From positions 1-49,516 of the forward strand of contig JAIQES010000033.1 of NCBI GenBank assembly GCA_020073705.1: a stretch of 49,516 nt of DNA, given 5' to 3'. The notes under the pieces are model-generated. The model did not search any database. It was not told where the DNA came from and was given only the letters and a program-made list of their open reading frames with translations. Positions within the stretch are counted from its first letter, which is position 1, and each line of letters starts with the position of its first letter. Below, piece after piece: positions 26,759 through 35,219 of this stretch. The position numbers and the translations under genes are program-made. The stretch comes from Terriglobia bacterium (GTDB taxonomy: Bacteria; Acidobacteriota; Terriglobia; Acidiferrales; UBA7541).

Positions 26759-27104
26759 TTCAAACCTCGATCGTGATCCATATCTTACGAGGACAAGTCA
26801 GCACGCTTCCTGCCAGCCTGCTCCAACTCGGGTAGCGATGCTGTGAAAGCATTTAGACTTTGTTGTGCAAGGCCAAGAATGCTCGGTTTCAGCCCGATGG
26901 ATAAAATCTACCGCTTATAGGAATTTCGAGCAGAGGTTTGATCTCTACCAAGGACCTGATCCATCGCGTGTCTGGCCAGAGCGAATCAGCCTGTTAACTT
27001 GCCGGGAACTGTCTCCAGCGTTCCGCATAGACATGACTGGCGAAGGTGATGATATATTCTGAAGTGCAATCGCACCTTGAGATGCGAGGGTGGGGGCATC
27101 CACA
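26759..27104. other. Gene-free gap between divergent genes
   Basis: 346 bases between the small Cys protein (-) and the outer-membrane protein (+). A TATATT box at 27053-27058 lies about 47 bases before the + gene but has no good -35 partner. A small inverted repeat GTGC/GCAC follows at about 27063-27074. The 65-codon frame at 26865-27062 lacks family features. Nothing else convincing is seen. Confidence 0.4.
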
Positions 27105-27707
27105 ATGCGTAAGTTAGTATTCTTGTTCGGGGCAGTCTTATGTCTGTCACTGACGGCAGTGGCGCAGGATGCGCCGGCGGCGCTCGATGCAAGTAGTCCC
27201 GCGAGTGAGTCAGCCGCTCCCGCAGCGTTGAGTCCGTCGGACCGTGAACCCTGGCAATTTGGAATTGGTTATCAATATCAACACTACAAGGTTCTAGGCC
27301 AGACTTTTCATAACAACGGCTTCAATACCGACATTACTCGTTATCTGAACAACTGGTTCGGTGTCGAGGGCACCGTCGCGGTGGGATTTGGAAACACCGG
27401 AACACCGCTGAATCTTACAGCGAAGTCGCTCTTCGTTGGTGGCGGGCCGCACGTTGCCGTTTACAACAATAGCCGGCTAGAACCCTGGGCCCACGTGCTC
27501 GTGGGCTTGCAACACTTTCGGTTTACTCAGGCCGGCGGCCTTCTCGGCAGCAACTCCGCCCTTGGATTCATGGGTGGTGGCGGAGTGGACTTTAAGTTAG
27601 GCGCGCGCGTGTACTGGCGGATTCAGGGCGACTACATCGGCACGCGCTTCCAGAGCACGACGCAGACGAACTATTCCTTTGGATCGGGGCTAGTTTTCAA
27701 CTTCTAG
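27105..27707 (+). CDS. Outer-membrane beta-barrel protein (OmpA-like fold)
   Basis: A 200-aa exported protein. Residues 1-22 are a signal peptide (MRKLVFLFGAVLCLSLTAVAQ). After an Ala/Pro/Ser linker to about residue 46, alternating hydrophobic strands follow (WQFGIGYQYQHY, GVEGTVAVGFGN, ALGFMGGGGVDFKLG, YSFGSGLVFNF), ending with the terminal Phe typical of barrels inserted by BamA. The size suggests an 8-strand barrel; function is unknown. ATG 27105 gives the clean signal peptide. A strong terminator follows. Confidence 0.82.
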   Translation: MRKLVFLFGAVLCLSLTAVAQDAPAALDASSPASESAAPAALSPSDREPWQFGIGYQYQHYKVLGQTFHNNGFNTDITRYLNNWFGVEGTVAVGFGNTGTPLNLTAKSLFVGGGPHVAVYNNSRLEPWAHVLVGLQHFRFTQAGGLLGSNSALGFMGGGGVDFKLGARVYWRIQGDYIGTRFQSTTQTNYSFGSGLVFNF

Positions 27708-27729
27708 TTGCCGCAACCGAATCTTTTCC

Positions 27730-27773
27730 AGCCGGTCTCAATCGCTCGAGTCGACACCTGAGACCGGCTTTTT
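27730..27773 (+). terminator. Rho-independent terminator
   Basis: AGCCGGTCTCA (27730-27740) pairs with TGAGACCGGCT (27759-27769), an 11-bp perfect stem with an 18-base loop, followed by a run of T. It ends the outer-membrane protein transcript and, with A-rich sequence on its other side, might also work for the convergent secA. Confidence 0.88.
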
Positions 27774-27813
27774 CTTGACAAGGAGAATTCTTTCTCCCTG
27801 ATAACAGAGGGGA

Positions 27814-27836
27814 CCCCAACAAAAGCCTTGTTGGGG
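27814..27836. terminator. Hairpin downstream of secA
   Basis: CCCCAACAA and TTGTTGGGG form a perfect 9-bp stem with a 5-base loop, 12 bases beyond the secA stop. There is no T run on the secA strand, so it is a processing or weak termination structure. Confidence 0.5.
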
Positions 27837-27848
27837 ACGTGGCAACGT

Positions 27849-30701
27849 CTAGACGGTTGCTCCGTGGCACTTCTTGTATTTCTTCCCGCTCCCGCAGGGA
27901 CAGGGATTATTCCGGCCGACTTTCGCGCCGGTGCGGACGGGCTTGGGCTCTTCGGCTTGGGCGGCGCCTGCCTGGTACTGTAATTCCTGCCGCTGCCGGC
28001 GCTGCCGGCGCTCGATTTCGCGTGCTTCGTCTTCCGGCTTGGCTGGCTGAACCAGGAACAGGTAGCGCACTGTTTCGGTATCGATGCGCCCCATCATGTC
28101 TTCGAAGAGTATGAACGCTTCTTTCTTGAATTCGACCAGCGGGTCTTTTTGCCCGTAGCCGCGCAAGCCAATGCCTTCCTTCAGGTGGTCGAGCGTAAGC
28201 AGGTGGTCTTTCCACTGCGTGTCGACGATGTCCAAAATAATGCGCCGTTCCAACCAGCGCATCATCGTCTCGCCGAACATTTTTTCCTTCTCGGCGTAGC
28301 GTTCCTTGACGCGGGTCACCAGCATATCGGCTAGTTCGGGTTGACTCATCTTGGCCGTATCGATCCCGGCGGCCTTTACATCAATGCCAAACTGATTCAG
28401 TACTTCGGCTGAGAACTGTGTGACGTTCCATTTTCCCGGATGTTCATTGTGCGGACAGAAGGTTTCCACGAGTTCGTGCGCAATGTCTTCCGCGATGCCC
28501 AGTGCGTAGTCCTTCTGCTCTTTCCCTTCGAGCGCGGAGCGGCGAATCGAGTAGATGGTCTCGCGCTGTTTGTTCATCACGTCGTCATATTCAAGCAGGT
28601 GCTTGCGCGCCTCGAAGTTCTGCGCCTCGACGGCCTTCTGCGCGTTTTCGATGCGGCGTGAAATCAGCTTCGATTCGATAGGTACGCCCTCCGTCATGCC
28701 TAGCCGGTACATCAGAGACTTGACCCGCTCGCCGCCGAATACGCGCAGGAGGTCGTCTTCGAGTGACAGGAAGAAGCGGGAGGAGCCCGGATCACCTTGA
28801 CGCCCGGCGCGTCCGCGAAGCTGATTGTCGATGCGCCGCGCCTCGTGCCGTTCCGTGCCGACAATGTGCAGGCCGCCGAGCGCAATGACCTCATCGTGTT
28901 CGGTGCGGCATTGCGCAACATACTGGTCGTAGATTGGCTTCCACTGATCGGCGGGTACCTGAAAGATTTTCCCTTCCTGCTGGAACAGGACCATATTCGG
29001 CGCCGCGTTGCCGTTTGCGCTGTCTGCGCCGATGACCGCGGGCGCCGAGGTATAGGGAATCGCCAGCTTTTCGTGCAGGCAATAATCGCGCGTCATCGCT
29101 TCGGGGTTGCCGCCAAGCAGAATGTCCGTGCCGCGGCCGGCCATGTTCGTTGAGACCGTGACTGCTCCCTTGCGCCCCGCTTGCGCGATGACCTTGGCCT
29201 CGCGCTCGTGCTGCTTTGCGTTCAACACCTGGTGCGGGATGCCCGCCTTTTTAAACAAATTGGCCAGGTGCTCGGATTTTTCGATTGAAATCGAGCCGAC
29301 CAGCACTGGCTGGCCCGATTCGTGGATCTGCCGGACGCCTAACGCATGGCTGCCGTCCTCCTGCAGGATGCCGTTGACTACGGCTTCGTATTTTTCCGCC
29401 GCCGTCCGGTAAACGATGTCGGGATTTTCTGCGCGGCGGAGCGGGCGGTTCGTGGGAATCACGGAAACGTCGAGCTTGTAAATTTTAGCAAACTCGGCGG
29501 CCTCGGTTTCCGCGGTTCCGGTCATCCCGGAAAGTTTCTTGTACATCCGGAAATAGTTCTGGAAGGTGATCGTGGCGAGGGTTTGGTTCTCGCGCTCAAT
29601 CTTAACGCCTTCCTTGGCTTCGACGGCCTGATGGAGGCCGTCCGACCAGCGCCGGCCTGGCATTTCGCGCCCGGTGAACTCGTCGACGATGATGACTTCG
29701 CCGTTCTTGACGACATACTCGACGTCGCGGCGATAAAGCGTGTGGGCGCGGAGGGCTTGGTAGACGTGGTGAATCGTTTCCATGTGTTCCGGGTCATACA
29801 TATTGCCGAGCCCCAGCAATTTTTCGGTTTTGCTCACTCCTTCTTCGGTCAGCGTGGCGGTCTTATGTTTTTCTTCGACGGTGTAGTCGATGTCCTGAAT
29901 CAGTTTCGGAATAATTTTGTCGATGCGGTAGTACTTGTCGGTGGATTCCTCGGCTGGCCCCGAGATAATCAGAGGTGTGCGGGCTTCGTCGATCAGGATC
30001 GAGTCCACCTCATCGACGATCGCAAAGTGGTGGCCGCGCTGGACACATTCGGCCAGGTCGTACTTCATGTTGTCGCGGAGGTAGTCGAAGCCGAATTCGT
30101 TGTTCGTGCCGTAGGTAATGTCCGCGCCATAGGCGGCGCGCCTCTCCGCGTCGCTCAGATCGTGGACGATCACGCCCACAGTCAGCCCCAGAGCACGGTA
30201 GATCGGGCTCATCCACTCCGCGTCGCGCCGAGCCAGGTAATCGTTCACTGTGACGATGTGAACGCCGCGGCCGGTCAGCGCATTCAGGAACGCGGGAAGC
30301 GTCGCGACGAGCGTCTTGCCTTCGCCGGTCTTCATCTCGGCGATCTTGCCTTCGTCCAGCACGATGCCGCCGATTAACTGCACGTCGAAATGCCGCATGT
30401 TGAGCTTCCGGCGGCCCGCTTCGCGCACCAGTGCGAAGGCCGGCACCAGCGCCGGTTCCAGCGCCTCTTTACATCGCTTCTTGAATTCGGGATCGTCGAG
30501 CGGAAGTTCGCCGAGACGCTCCTTCACCTGCGTCCGGAGCGCCGTCGTCTTCTCCAAGAGCTGGGCATCGCTCAACTGCTCGTATTCCGGCGCCAGCGTG
30601 TTAATCGCGTTTACCAGCGGCTGAATCTGCTTGAGGTCGCGCTCGTGCTTGGTGCCGATGAACCGGGCGACAACCTGGTCGATCAGGGTTTCCACTCGCA
30701 T
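27849..30701 (-). CDS. secA: Preprotein translocase ATPase SecA
   Basis: SecA (950 aa) drives secretion through SecYEG. Domains in order are NBD1 with Walker [16 protein letters not shown] and [20 protein letters not shown], the preprotein cross-linking domain, NBD2 ([48 protein letters not shown]), the helical scaffold and wing, and a C-terminal linker ending in the zinc motif [14 protein letters not shown], which binds SecB or the ribosome in the family. ATG 30701 has AAGGA upstream; a GTG lies immediately before it. secY is at 11131-12540. Confidence 0.98.
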   Translation of the reverse strand: MRVETLIDQVVARFIGTKHERDLKQIQPLVNAINTLAPEYEQLSDAQLLEKTTALRTQVKERLGELPLDDPEFKKRCKEALEPALVPAFALVREAGRRKLNMRHFDVQLIGGIVLDEGKIAEMKTGEGKTLVATLPAFLNALTGRGVHIVTVNDYLARRDAEWMSPIYRALGLTVGVIVHDLSDAERRAAYGADITYGTNNEFGFDYLRDNMKYDLAECVQRGHHFAIVDEVDSILIDEARTPLIISGPAEESTDKYYRIDKIIPKLIQDIDYTVEEKHKTATLTEEGVSKTEKLLGLGNMYDPEHMETIHHVYQALRAHTLYRRDVEYVVKNGEVIIVDEFTGREMPGRRWSDGLHQAVEAKEGVKIERENQTLATITFQNYFRMYKKLSGMTGTAETEAAEFAKIYKLDVSVIPTNRPLRRAENPDIVYRTAAEKYEAVVNGILQEDGSHALGVRQIHESGQPVLVGSISIEKSEHLANLFKKAGIPHQVLNAKQHEREAKVIAQAGRKGAVTVSTNMAGRGTDILLGGNPEAMTRDYCLHEKLAIPYTSAPAVIGADSANGNAAPNMVLFQQEGKIFQVPADQWKPIYDQYVAQCRTEHDEVIALGGLHIVGTERHEARRIDNQLRGRAGRQGDPGSSRFFLSLEDDLLRVFGGERVKSLMYRLGMTEGVPIESKLISRRIENAQKAVEAQNFEARKHLLEYDDVMNKQRETIYSIRRSALEGKEQKDYALGIAEDIAHELVETFCPHNEHPGKWNVTQFSAEVLNQFGIDVKAAGIDTAKMSQPELADMLVTRVKERYAEKEKMFGETMMRWLERRIILDIVDTQWKDHLLTLDHLKEGIGLRGYGQKDPLVEFKKEAFILFEDMMGRIDTETVRYLFLVQPAKPEDEAREIERRQRRQRQELQYQAGAAQAEEPKPVRTGAKVGRNNPCPCGSGKKYKKCHGATV

Positions 30702-30772
30702 CACAATCCTTCAGTGTTCTTCGGAGTACGCTTCCTGTTCCGGCGGCGGGCTCGTCGGCCCTGCGCACAACA

Positions 30773-30798
30773 AGCAGTCCCGCAGCCGCAGGACTGCT
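30773..30798 (-). promoter_or_regulatory. secA: Hairpin in the secA leader
   Basis: AGCAGTCC and GGACTGCT form an 8-bp perfect stem around a 10-base loop, about 72 bases upstream of the secA ATG and downstream of the predicted promoter. secA is regulated through its leader in some bacteria (SecM in E. coli); no SecM-like reading frame is seen here, so a regulatory role is speculative. Confidence 0.35.
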
Positions 30799-30823
30799 GT
30801 CCCGTGCGCATGCTCAAAATTTC

Positions 30824-30853
30824 ATTGTACCCTGTCCCGCAATCGGCGCGCAA
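30824..30853 (-). promoter_or_regulatory. secA: Possible secA promoter
   Basis: On the minus strand TTGCGC (30848-30853) and TACAAT (30824-30829) are spaced by 18 bases. This would give a leader of roughly 115 bases. The -10 match is good, the -35 moderate. The rest of the 419-base gap to 31121 shows no gene. Confidence 0.4.
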
Positions 30854-31120
30854 AGAGACCACAAGACCTATACTGCGGCATTTGATTCGGCTGAAGGCCC
30901 ATCGGTCCTGGAGGGTAGGCGCCTGCTAGAGGCTTTTCGAGTTCACTGCTACGACAGGTCGTGCGCGCTTCCTGTTATCTCTGGTCAGGACAGAATCCCT
31001 AGACGCAGGCAGTTATCCAGGTTTGCGAAATAGAAATCAGGAACCAAGGAACAATCTCATCCGCCTCAACTGTGCATACACGATGGGGCCCGGGGCGCGT
31101 AGGTTGGCGTAGCTTGTGCC
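30854..31120. other. Remaining non-coding part of the secA upstream gap
   Basis: Between the secA promoter region and the end of the next minus-strand gene no reading frame with family features, repeat or clear terminator was found. It is presumably upstream control sequence of secA. Confidence 0.35.
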
Positions 31121-31747
31121 TTAGCGTCGGCCAAACGTATAACCTAACGCGACGCTGTATTGAGGCACCCAGTTGCTGCCGAACTGGTAGAAATTCCTGA
31201 CGTAGTGAACATCAACTTGCGGCCGGATGAAGACGCCCCCTGTAACGTACACACGCAGTCCAGCACTCAAATGCGTCTGGAAATGATGTGAGCTTATCAA
31301 GTAGGTGGATGAGGAGCACGCGATCCCGGTGATACACTGTTGGGGGTAGTAAAAACTTAAGCTGGCGACGCCGAGCCCGGCCTGAAACTCGGGTGCCACC
31401 TTTTTTGAGTTAGAAAGCGGCATCCAAATCGCATTGAAATCGTAGAATTTTGGCCGGTAATTCAGTCCCGCATAACCGCCTTGAGCAAATCGAAAGGAAT
31501 ACTCAAAACCAACACCCAACGTAGGCCGTAACATGTAACCGGCGCCAAACGTCCCGAACGCGCCACTCATTTTGGGCGTAGGATACAGGATACCATCACC
31601 AAAAGTCGCGATCGTTTGTCCGCTTGATTTATCTGTGGCGGTCCCTAAACCAAAGTAAACATCACCACTCTGGGCGTTCGCGAACTTTGCTGCCCCAAAT
31701 AACAGAACGAACAACGATAGGACTGTGTAGACCCTGAATTTGAACAT
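31121..31747 (-). CDS. Outer-membrane beta-barrel protein
   Basis: A 208-aa exported protein. The signal peptide is residues 1-26 (MFKFRVYTVLSLFVLLFGAAKFANAQ). The mature part alternates as beta strands with aromatic girdles (GAGYMLRPTLGVGFEYSFRFAQ, YVTGGVFIRPQVDVHYVRNFYQ, YSVALGYTFGRR). Two Cys (QQCITGIACSSS) may form a loop disulfide. It differs from the barrel at 27105, and its function is unknown. ATG 31747 has GGAGGAAG 6 bases upstream; the open frame further upstream is not supported. Confidence 0.8.
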   Translation of the reverse strand: MFKFRVYTVLSLFVLLFGAAKFANAQSGDVYFGLGTATDKSSGQTIATFGDGILYPTPKMSGAFGTFGAGYMLRPTLGVGFEYSFRFAQGGYAGLNYRPKFYDFNAIWMPLSNSKKVAPEFQAGLGVASLSFYYPQQCITGIACSSSTYLISSHHFQTHLSAGLRVYVTGGVFIRPQVDVHYVRNFYQFGSNWVPQYSVALGYTFGRR

Positions 31748-32150
31748 GTTGCTTCCTCCTCGCGCAGAATACGCCCATTGGGATGGCATTGTCGAAGCGA
31801 TTGGTTGTCCAATGTCTGCCGTTCTAAAGGTAAATTGCGGGTCGTCCGAAGAGCGGCCTTGCAGGTTGGCGGAACAAAGGAGCACGCGTTCAGTGAAAAA
31901 AACATGCTGAAACGCGCACTCCGGAAAAACCTGTGTTCGGGGGCGCAGGCCGGGTTGATGTCATTTTGCTTTCCACCTTAGCGCGCAGGGACGCGTGTAA
32001 CATGGTACGCGCGCCAGCTTCTGGCCGATTGGGAACGGCACGTCCCGCCTCCCTCCCGCGACGCGAGTGGACGGATGCGCCTTTCTCGTTCAAAATGAAG
32101 TGTCTCGGAATGCGCTGCAGCAGAATCTGTTCTTCCAGGAGAAATTGACG
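31748..32150. other. Divergent intergenic region
   Basis: 403 bases between the minus-strand barrel gene and the plus-strand Mrp gene. It must hold both promoters, but no convincing -35/-10 pair was found on either strand. Short frames overlapping it on both strands are not family-like. AGGAG at about 32137-32141 is the ribosome-binding site of the Mrp gene. Confidence 0.4.
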
Positions 32151-32984
32151 ATGCCTCCGGCTCCCATGTCTCAGCCCCCGCAATTGCCCATTGAGGGCGT
32201 GAAAAACCTCGTTGCAGTCGCCAGCGGAAAGGGCGGTGTGGGAAAGACCACGGTTGCCGTGAATCTGGCCCTCGCGCTTAAACGCCTGGGCGCCGCCGTC
32301 GGCCTGCTCGACGCGGACGTCTACGGCCCCAACGTGCCTATCATGCTTGGCACCGAAGAGCAGCCGCGGGCCCTGAACGATCGGCAGATTCTTCCGGTCG
32401 AAGCGCAGGGGTTGAAGCTGATATCGATGGGCCTGCTCAACCCGGGCGACAAGCCGATGATCTGGCGCGGGCCCATGCTCCACAGCGTCATGCAGCAATT
32501 CCTGCGCAGCGTCGTATGGGGAGAACTCGATTATTTGATCGTGGATCTCCCGCCGGGCACTGGCGACGTTCAGCTCTCGTTGATTCAGATTGTGCCCGTT
32601 ACGGGTGCGATCCTCATTACCACTCCCTCGGTTGTCGCGCTGGCCGATGTCCGCAAGGCCATCGAAATGTTTCGCCAGGTCAACGTCGACATTCTCGGGA
32701 TCGTCGAGAACATGAGCTACTTTAATTGCCCGCACTGCCAGGGCCGCATTGACGTCTTCGGCCACGGCGAAGGCCGCCGAATCGCCGAAGCGTACGGCGT
32801 GCCCCTACTCGGAGAAATCGAGATCGATCCGCAGATCCGCATCGGCGGGGATACGGGCAAGCCAGTTGCCCAGCTCGGGGAGGACGCTCCCGGCGCGAAG
32901 AGCATTTACGCGATGGCGCGTGCCGTTGCGGCCCGCCTGGCCGAAAAACCCGCCGCTCGCGGCTCCGTCGTCGAAATCGATTGA
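32151..32984 (+). CDS. mrp: Mrp/ApbC-type Fe-S cluster carrier ATPase (short form)
   Basis: A 277-aa ParA/MinD-related ATPase of the Mrp (ApbC/NBP35) family, involved in delivering Fe-S clusters. The deviant Walker A GKGGVGKTTVAVNLA lies near residue 28, followed by LLDADVYGPNVPIMLG, YLIVDLPPGTGDVQLSL, and the cluster Cys pair in NCPHCQG near residue 195. Most Mrp proteins have an N-terminal MIP18/DUF59 domain of about 90 residues that is absent here. ATG 32151 has AGGAG 9 bases upstream. Confidence 0.93.
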   Translation: MPPAPMSQPPQLPIEGVKNLVAVASGKGGVGKTTVAVNLALALKRLGAAVGLLDADVYGPNVPIMLGTEEQPRALNDRQILPVEAQGLKLISMGLLNPGDKPMIWRGPMLHSVMQQFLRSVVWGELDYLIVDLPPGTGDVQLSLIQIVPVTGAILITTPSVVALADVRKAIEMFRQVNVDILGIVENMSYFNCPHCQGRIDVFGHGEGRRIAEAYGVPLLGEIEIDPQIRIGGDTGKPVAQLGEDAPGAKSIYAMARAVAARLAEKPAARGSVVEID

Positions 32985-33066
32985 TGTTTGTGGGACTGCG
33001 GACTTTCTTGTCAGCCAACAGTGCGTATGTTAGCTTCACATGTTTGATTCCTCGCGAGGTGCGCGC

Positions 33067-33582
33067 ATGATTCGCAGTTATCGCGGCCGTACGCCGCAGA
33101 TCCCGGCGTCGGCCTACATTGATCCGGCGGCGGTCGTCATCGGTGATGTCACGATTGGCGAGCACTCGAGCGTTTGGCCGTGCGCCGTGCTTCGCGGCGA
33201 TGTTCACTGGATTCGTATCGGCGCGCGCACCAACATCCAGGACGGATCAATCCTGCACGCGATGAAGGACGAGTATCCGGTGCAACTGGGCGATGCTGTC
33301 ACGGTCGGCCACGCCGCCATCGTGCACGGCTGCACCATCGAATCGCGCGTCCTGATCGGCATGGGCGCGATAATCCTGAATGGCGCGCGAATCGGCGCGG
33401 ATTCGATCGTCGCTGCGGGTACCTTGGTTCCCCAGGGCACCGTCGTGCCGCCCGGGAGCCTCTTCATGGGACATCCAGGGAAATTGCGCCGCACTCTGAC
33501 GCCCGAAGAACAAGCCGGCATCGGTGCCTATGCCGCGCGCTACATCGAGTACGCGGAGGCTTACAAAGCGGAAAAGCAATAG
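33067..33582 (+). CDS. Gamma-carbonic-anhydrase-family protein
   Basis: A 171-aa left-handed beta-helix protein made of hexapeptide repeats (IGDVTIGEHSSVWPCAVLRGDV, IGARTNIQDGSILHA, GDAVTVGHAAIVHGC). The three metal-site histidines are seen in ILHAM, VGHAA and VHGC. Members are carbonic anhydrases or close relatives (YrdA, PaaY); the sequence does not decide which. ATG 33067 has GAGG about 8 bases upstream. ATG 33040 lacks a ribosome-binding site. Confidence 0.9.
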   Translation: MIRSYRGRTPQIPASAYIDPAAVVIGDVTIGEHSSVWPCAVLRGDVHWIRIGARTNIQDGSILHAMKDEYPVQLGDAVTVGHAAIVHGCTIESRVLIGMGAIILNGARIGADSIVAAGTLVPQGTVVPPGSLFMGHPGKLRRTLTPEEQAGIGAYAARYIEYAEAYKAEKQ

Positions 33583-33608
33583 TGCTGGGTGGGCGAGATA
33601 GGTTTGTC

Positions 33609-33699
33609 TGTCATTCCGAGCGAAGCGAGGAATCGCTCCAAAAGTGCTTCAAAGAAAGAGAGATTCCTCGGGCCGGTGTAACCGGCCCTCGGAATGACA
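33609..33699. repeat. REPIN-like palindromic repeat, copy 1
   Basis: Outer arms TGTCATTCCGAG (33609-33620) and CTCGGAATGACA (33688-33699). Each half is itself a small hairpin: the left half has CGAAG between TTCCGAG and CGAGGAA, while the right half has a GGCCGGT/ACCGGCC hairpin between GATTCCTCG and CTCGGAATG. The element lies between the carbonic-anhydrase-like gene and hisS. A second copy with the half types exchanged is at 35051-35164. Confidence 0.85.
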
Positions 33700-33730
33700 A
33701 GGAAAGCCTTGTGCGACCCGTGAAATCGAA

Positions 33731-35041
33731 ATGAAATTTCAGGCCATCAAGGGTGTCCGCGACATTCTCCCGCCGGAATCTGCGCTGTGGAACCGCGTCG
33801 AGCAGGCCGCGCGCGATGTCTTCGGCACTTTTGGCTTCGCCGAAATTCGTTTGCCGATTTTTGAGCAAACCGAGCTGTTTGTGCGTTCGATCGGAGCTGA
33901 CACAGACATCGTTCATAAAGAGACCTACACCTTTCAGGATGTTCCGACAGAAATCGATGCATTAAAGAAGGTGATGCGCGTCAGTAGTCAAGATTTTCTT
34001 ACACTGCGCCCAGAAGCGACGGCCTCGGTCGTGCGCGCTTATATCGAGCATGGGATGCAGACGCTGCCCAGCAACGTGAAACTGTATTACATGGGGCCGA
34101 TGTTCCGGCGTGAGCGGCCGCAGAAGGGGCGTTATCGGCAGTTCTACCAGATCGGTGCAGAAGTGCTGGGTACATCGGACGCGCCCGGCATCGACGCTGA
34201 AGTGATCGAAATGCTGATGGCGTTTTTCGACCGTGTAAAATTGAAAGGCGCTACCCTTTACCTAAATTCCATCGGCTGCAAGCAATGCCGCCCCGTGTAT
34301 GTCGAAAAGTTGCGCGGCGAGTTACAAAAAGTGCGCGAACAACTCGGGCCGGACAGCCAGCGCCGCATCGAGACGAATCCATTGCGCGTGCTCGATTCAA
34401 AACTTGAAAGCGAGCAAGCCATCATCGAAAAGCTTCCGCGCATCGCCGAGCATCTTTGCGCCGAATGCCGCGCGCATTACGACGATGTGAAGCGGCAGCT
34501 AGGGCTGCGCGGCATCACCTACCAGGAAAACTGGCGTCTGGTACGCGGGCTGGACTACTACATGCGCACGACTTTCGAGATCACCGCGCCGGGACTTGGC
34601 TCGCAGAACGCCGTCTGCGGTGGCGGGCGCTACGACGGCCTGGTGGAGCTTTTGGGCGGTCCGGCGACGACGAAGGGCATCGGATTCGCCATCGGCACGG
34701 ACCGGCTCGTGCTTTCGCTGCAGGAATCTGGAGCGTGTGAAACTCCTGGTGGACTCGATGTGTATCTTGCTTGGTTTGGCGTGGCGGCGCAGGCTGCGGC
34801 GATCGGCCTCGCGAGGCGGTTGCGCGATGCTGGGTTTGTTGTTGAGCTGCCCGCGGTCGAAATGAAATTTGGCAAATCTTTAGGTCTCGCCGACCGCTTG
34901 AAAGCGCGCCACGCCCTGATCATGGGCGAAGACGAAGTGGCCGCCGGGGTGGTGACGGTCAAGCACCTGGCCGACGGCACGCAGCAAAAACTTGCAGAGC
35001 CGGAATTGTTCTCGTATTTGCGCGCGGCGCGCAATGGCTAA
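33731..35041 (+). CDS. hisS: Histidyl-tRNA synthetase
   Basis: HisRS (436 aa) charges tRNA-His. Class II motifs are present: the N terminus FQAIKGVRDILPPES, motif 2 GPMFRRERPQKGRYRQFYQIGAE, the histidine-binding loops GLDYYMRTTFEI and CGGGRYDGL, motif 3 GIGFAIGTDRL, and the C-terminal anticodon domain from about residue 340. There is no strong ribosome-binding site before ATG 33731. It is bracketed on both sides by the palindromic repeats. Confidence 0.97.
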   Translation: MKFQAIKGVRDILPPESALWNRVEQAARDVFGTFGFAEIRLPIFEQTELFVRSIGADTDIVHKETYTFQDVPTEIDALKKVMRVSSQDFLTLRPEATASVVRAYIEHGMQTLPSNVKLYYMGPMFRRERPQKGRYRQFYQIGAEVLGTSDAPGIDAEVIEMLMAFFDRVKLKGATLYLNSIGCKQCRPVYVEKLRGELQKVREQLGPDSQRRIETNPLRVLDSKLESEQAIIEKLPRIAEHLCAECRAHYDDVKRQLGLRGITYQENWRLVRGLDYYMRTTFEITAPGLGSQNAVCGGGRYDGLVELLGGPATTKGIGFAIGTDRLVLSLQESGACETPGGLDVYLAWFGVAAQAAAIGLARRLRDAGFVVELPAVEMKFGKSLGLADRLKARHALIMGEDEVAAGVVTVKHLADGTQQKLAEPELFSYLRAARNG

Positions 35042-35050
35042 GGCTTACGG

Positions 35051-35164
35051 TGTCATTCCGAGGAGGTCCGGTTAGCCGGACCGACGAGGAATCTCTCTGA
35101 GGTTCGAAGGTTTTGCTTCCGGAACGGCAGGACAGAGAGATTCCTCGCTTTGCTCGGAATGACA
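35051..35164. repeat. REPIN-like palindromic repeat, copy 2
   Basis: Outer arms TGTCATTCCGAG (35051-35062) and CTCGGAATGACA (35153-35164) match copy 1. Here the left half contains the longer internal hairpin (GGTCCGG/CCGGACC around TTAG) and the right half the short CTTTG loop, the reverse of copy 1. Inner arms AGGAATCTCTCT and AGAGAGATTCCT also pair. It lies 9 bases after hisS and 55 before aspS. Confidence 0.85.
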
Positions 35165-35219
35165 ACCTAATTTTTGTTAATGTATTCTCAACGGCTCGAC
35201 TAGGAAGGAACTGGGACTC

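Noticed and set aside
26865-27062. 65-codon + strand frame in the gap before the barrel gene
   Set aside because: No ribosome-binding site, no hydrophobic or motif pattern, and codon use is unlike the neighbours.
29346-30377. 343-codon + strand frame opposite secA
   Set aside because: SecA on the minus strand is complete with all motifs; the + frame is a shadow.
31890-32765. Long frame antisense to the Mrp gene and its upstream gap
   Set aside because: Mostly covers the Mrp coding sequence in antisense and has no motif; the leader part alone has no start signal.
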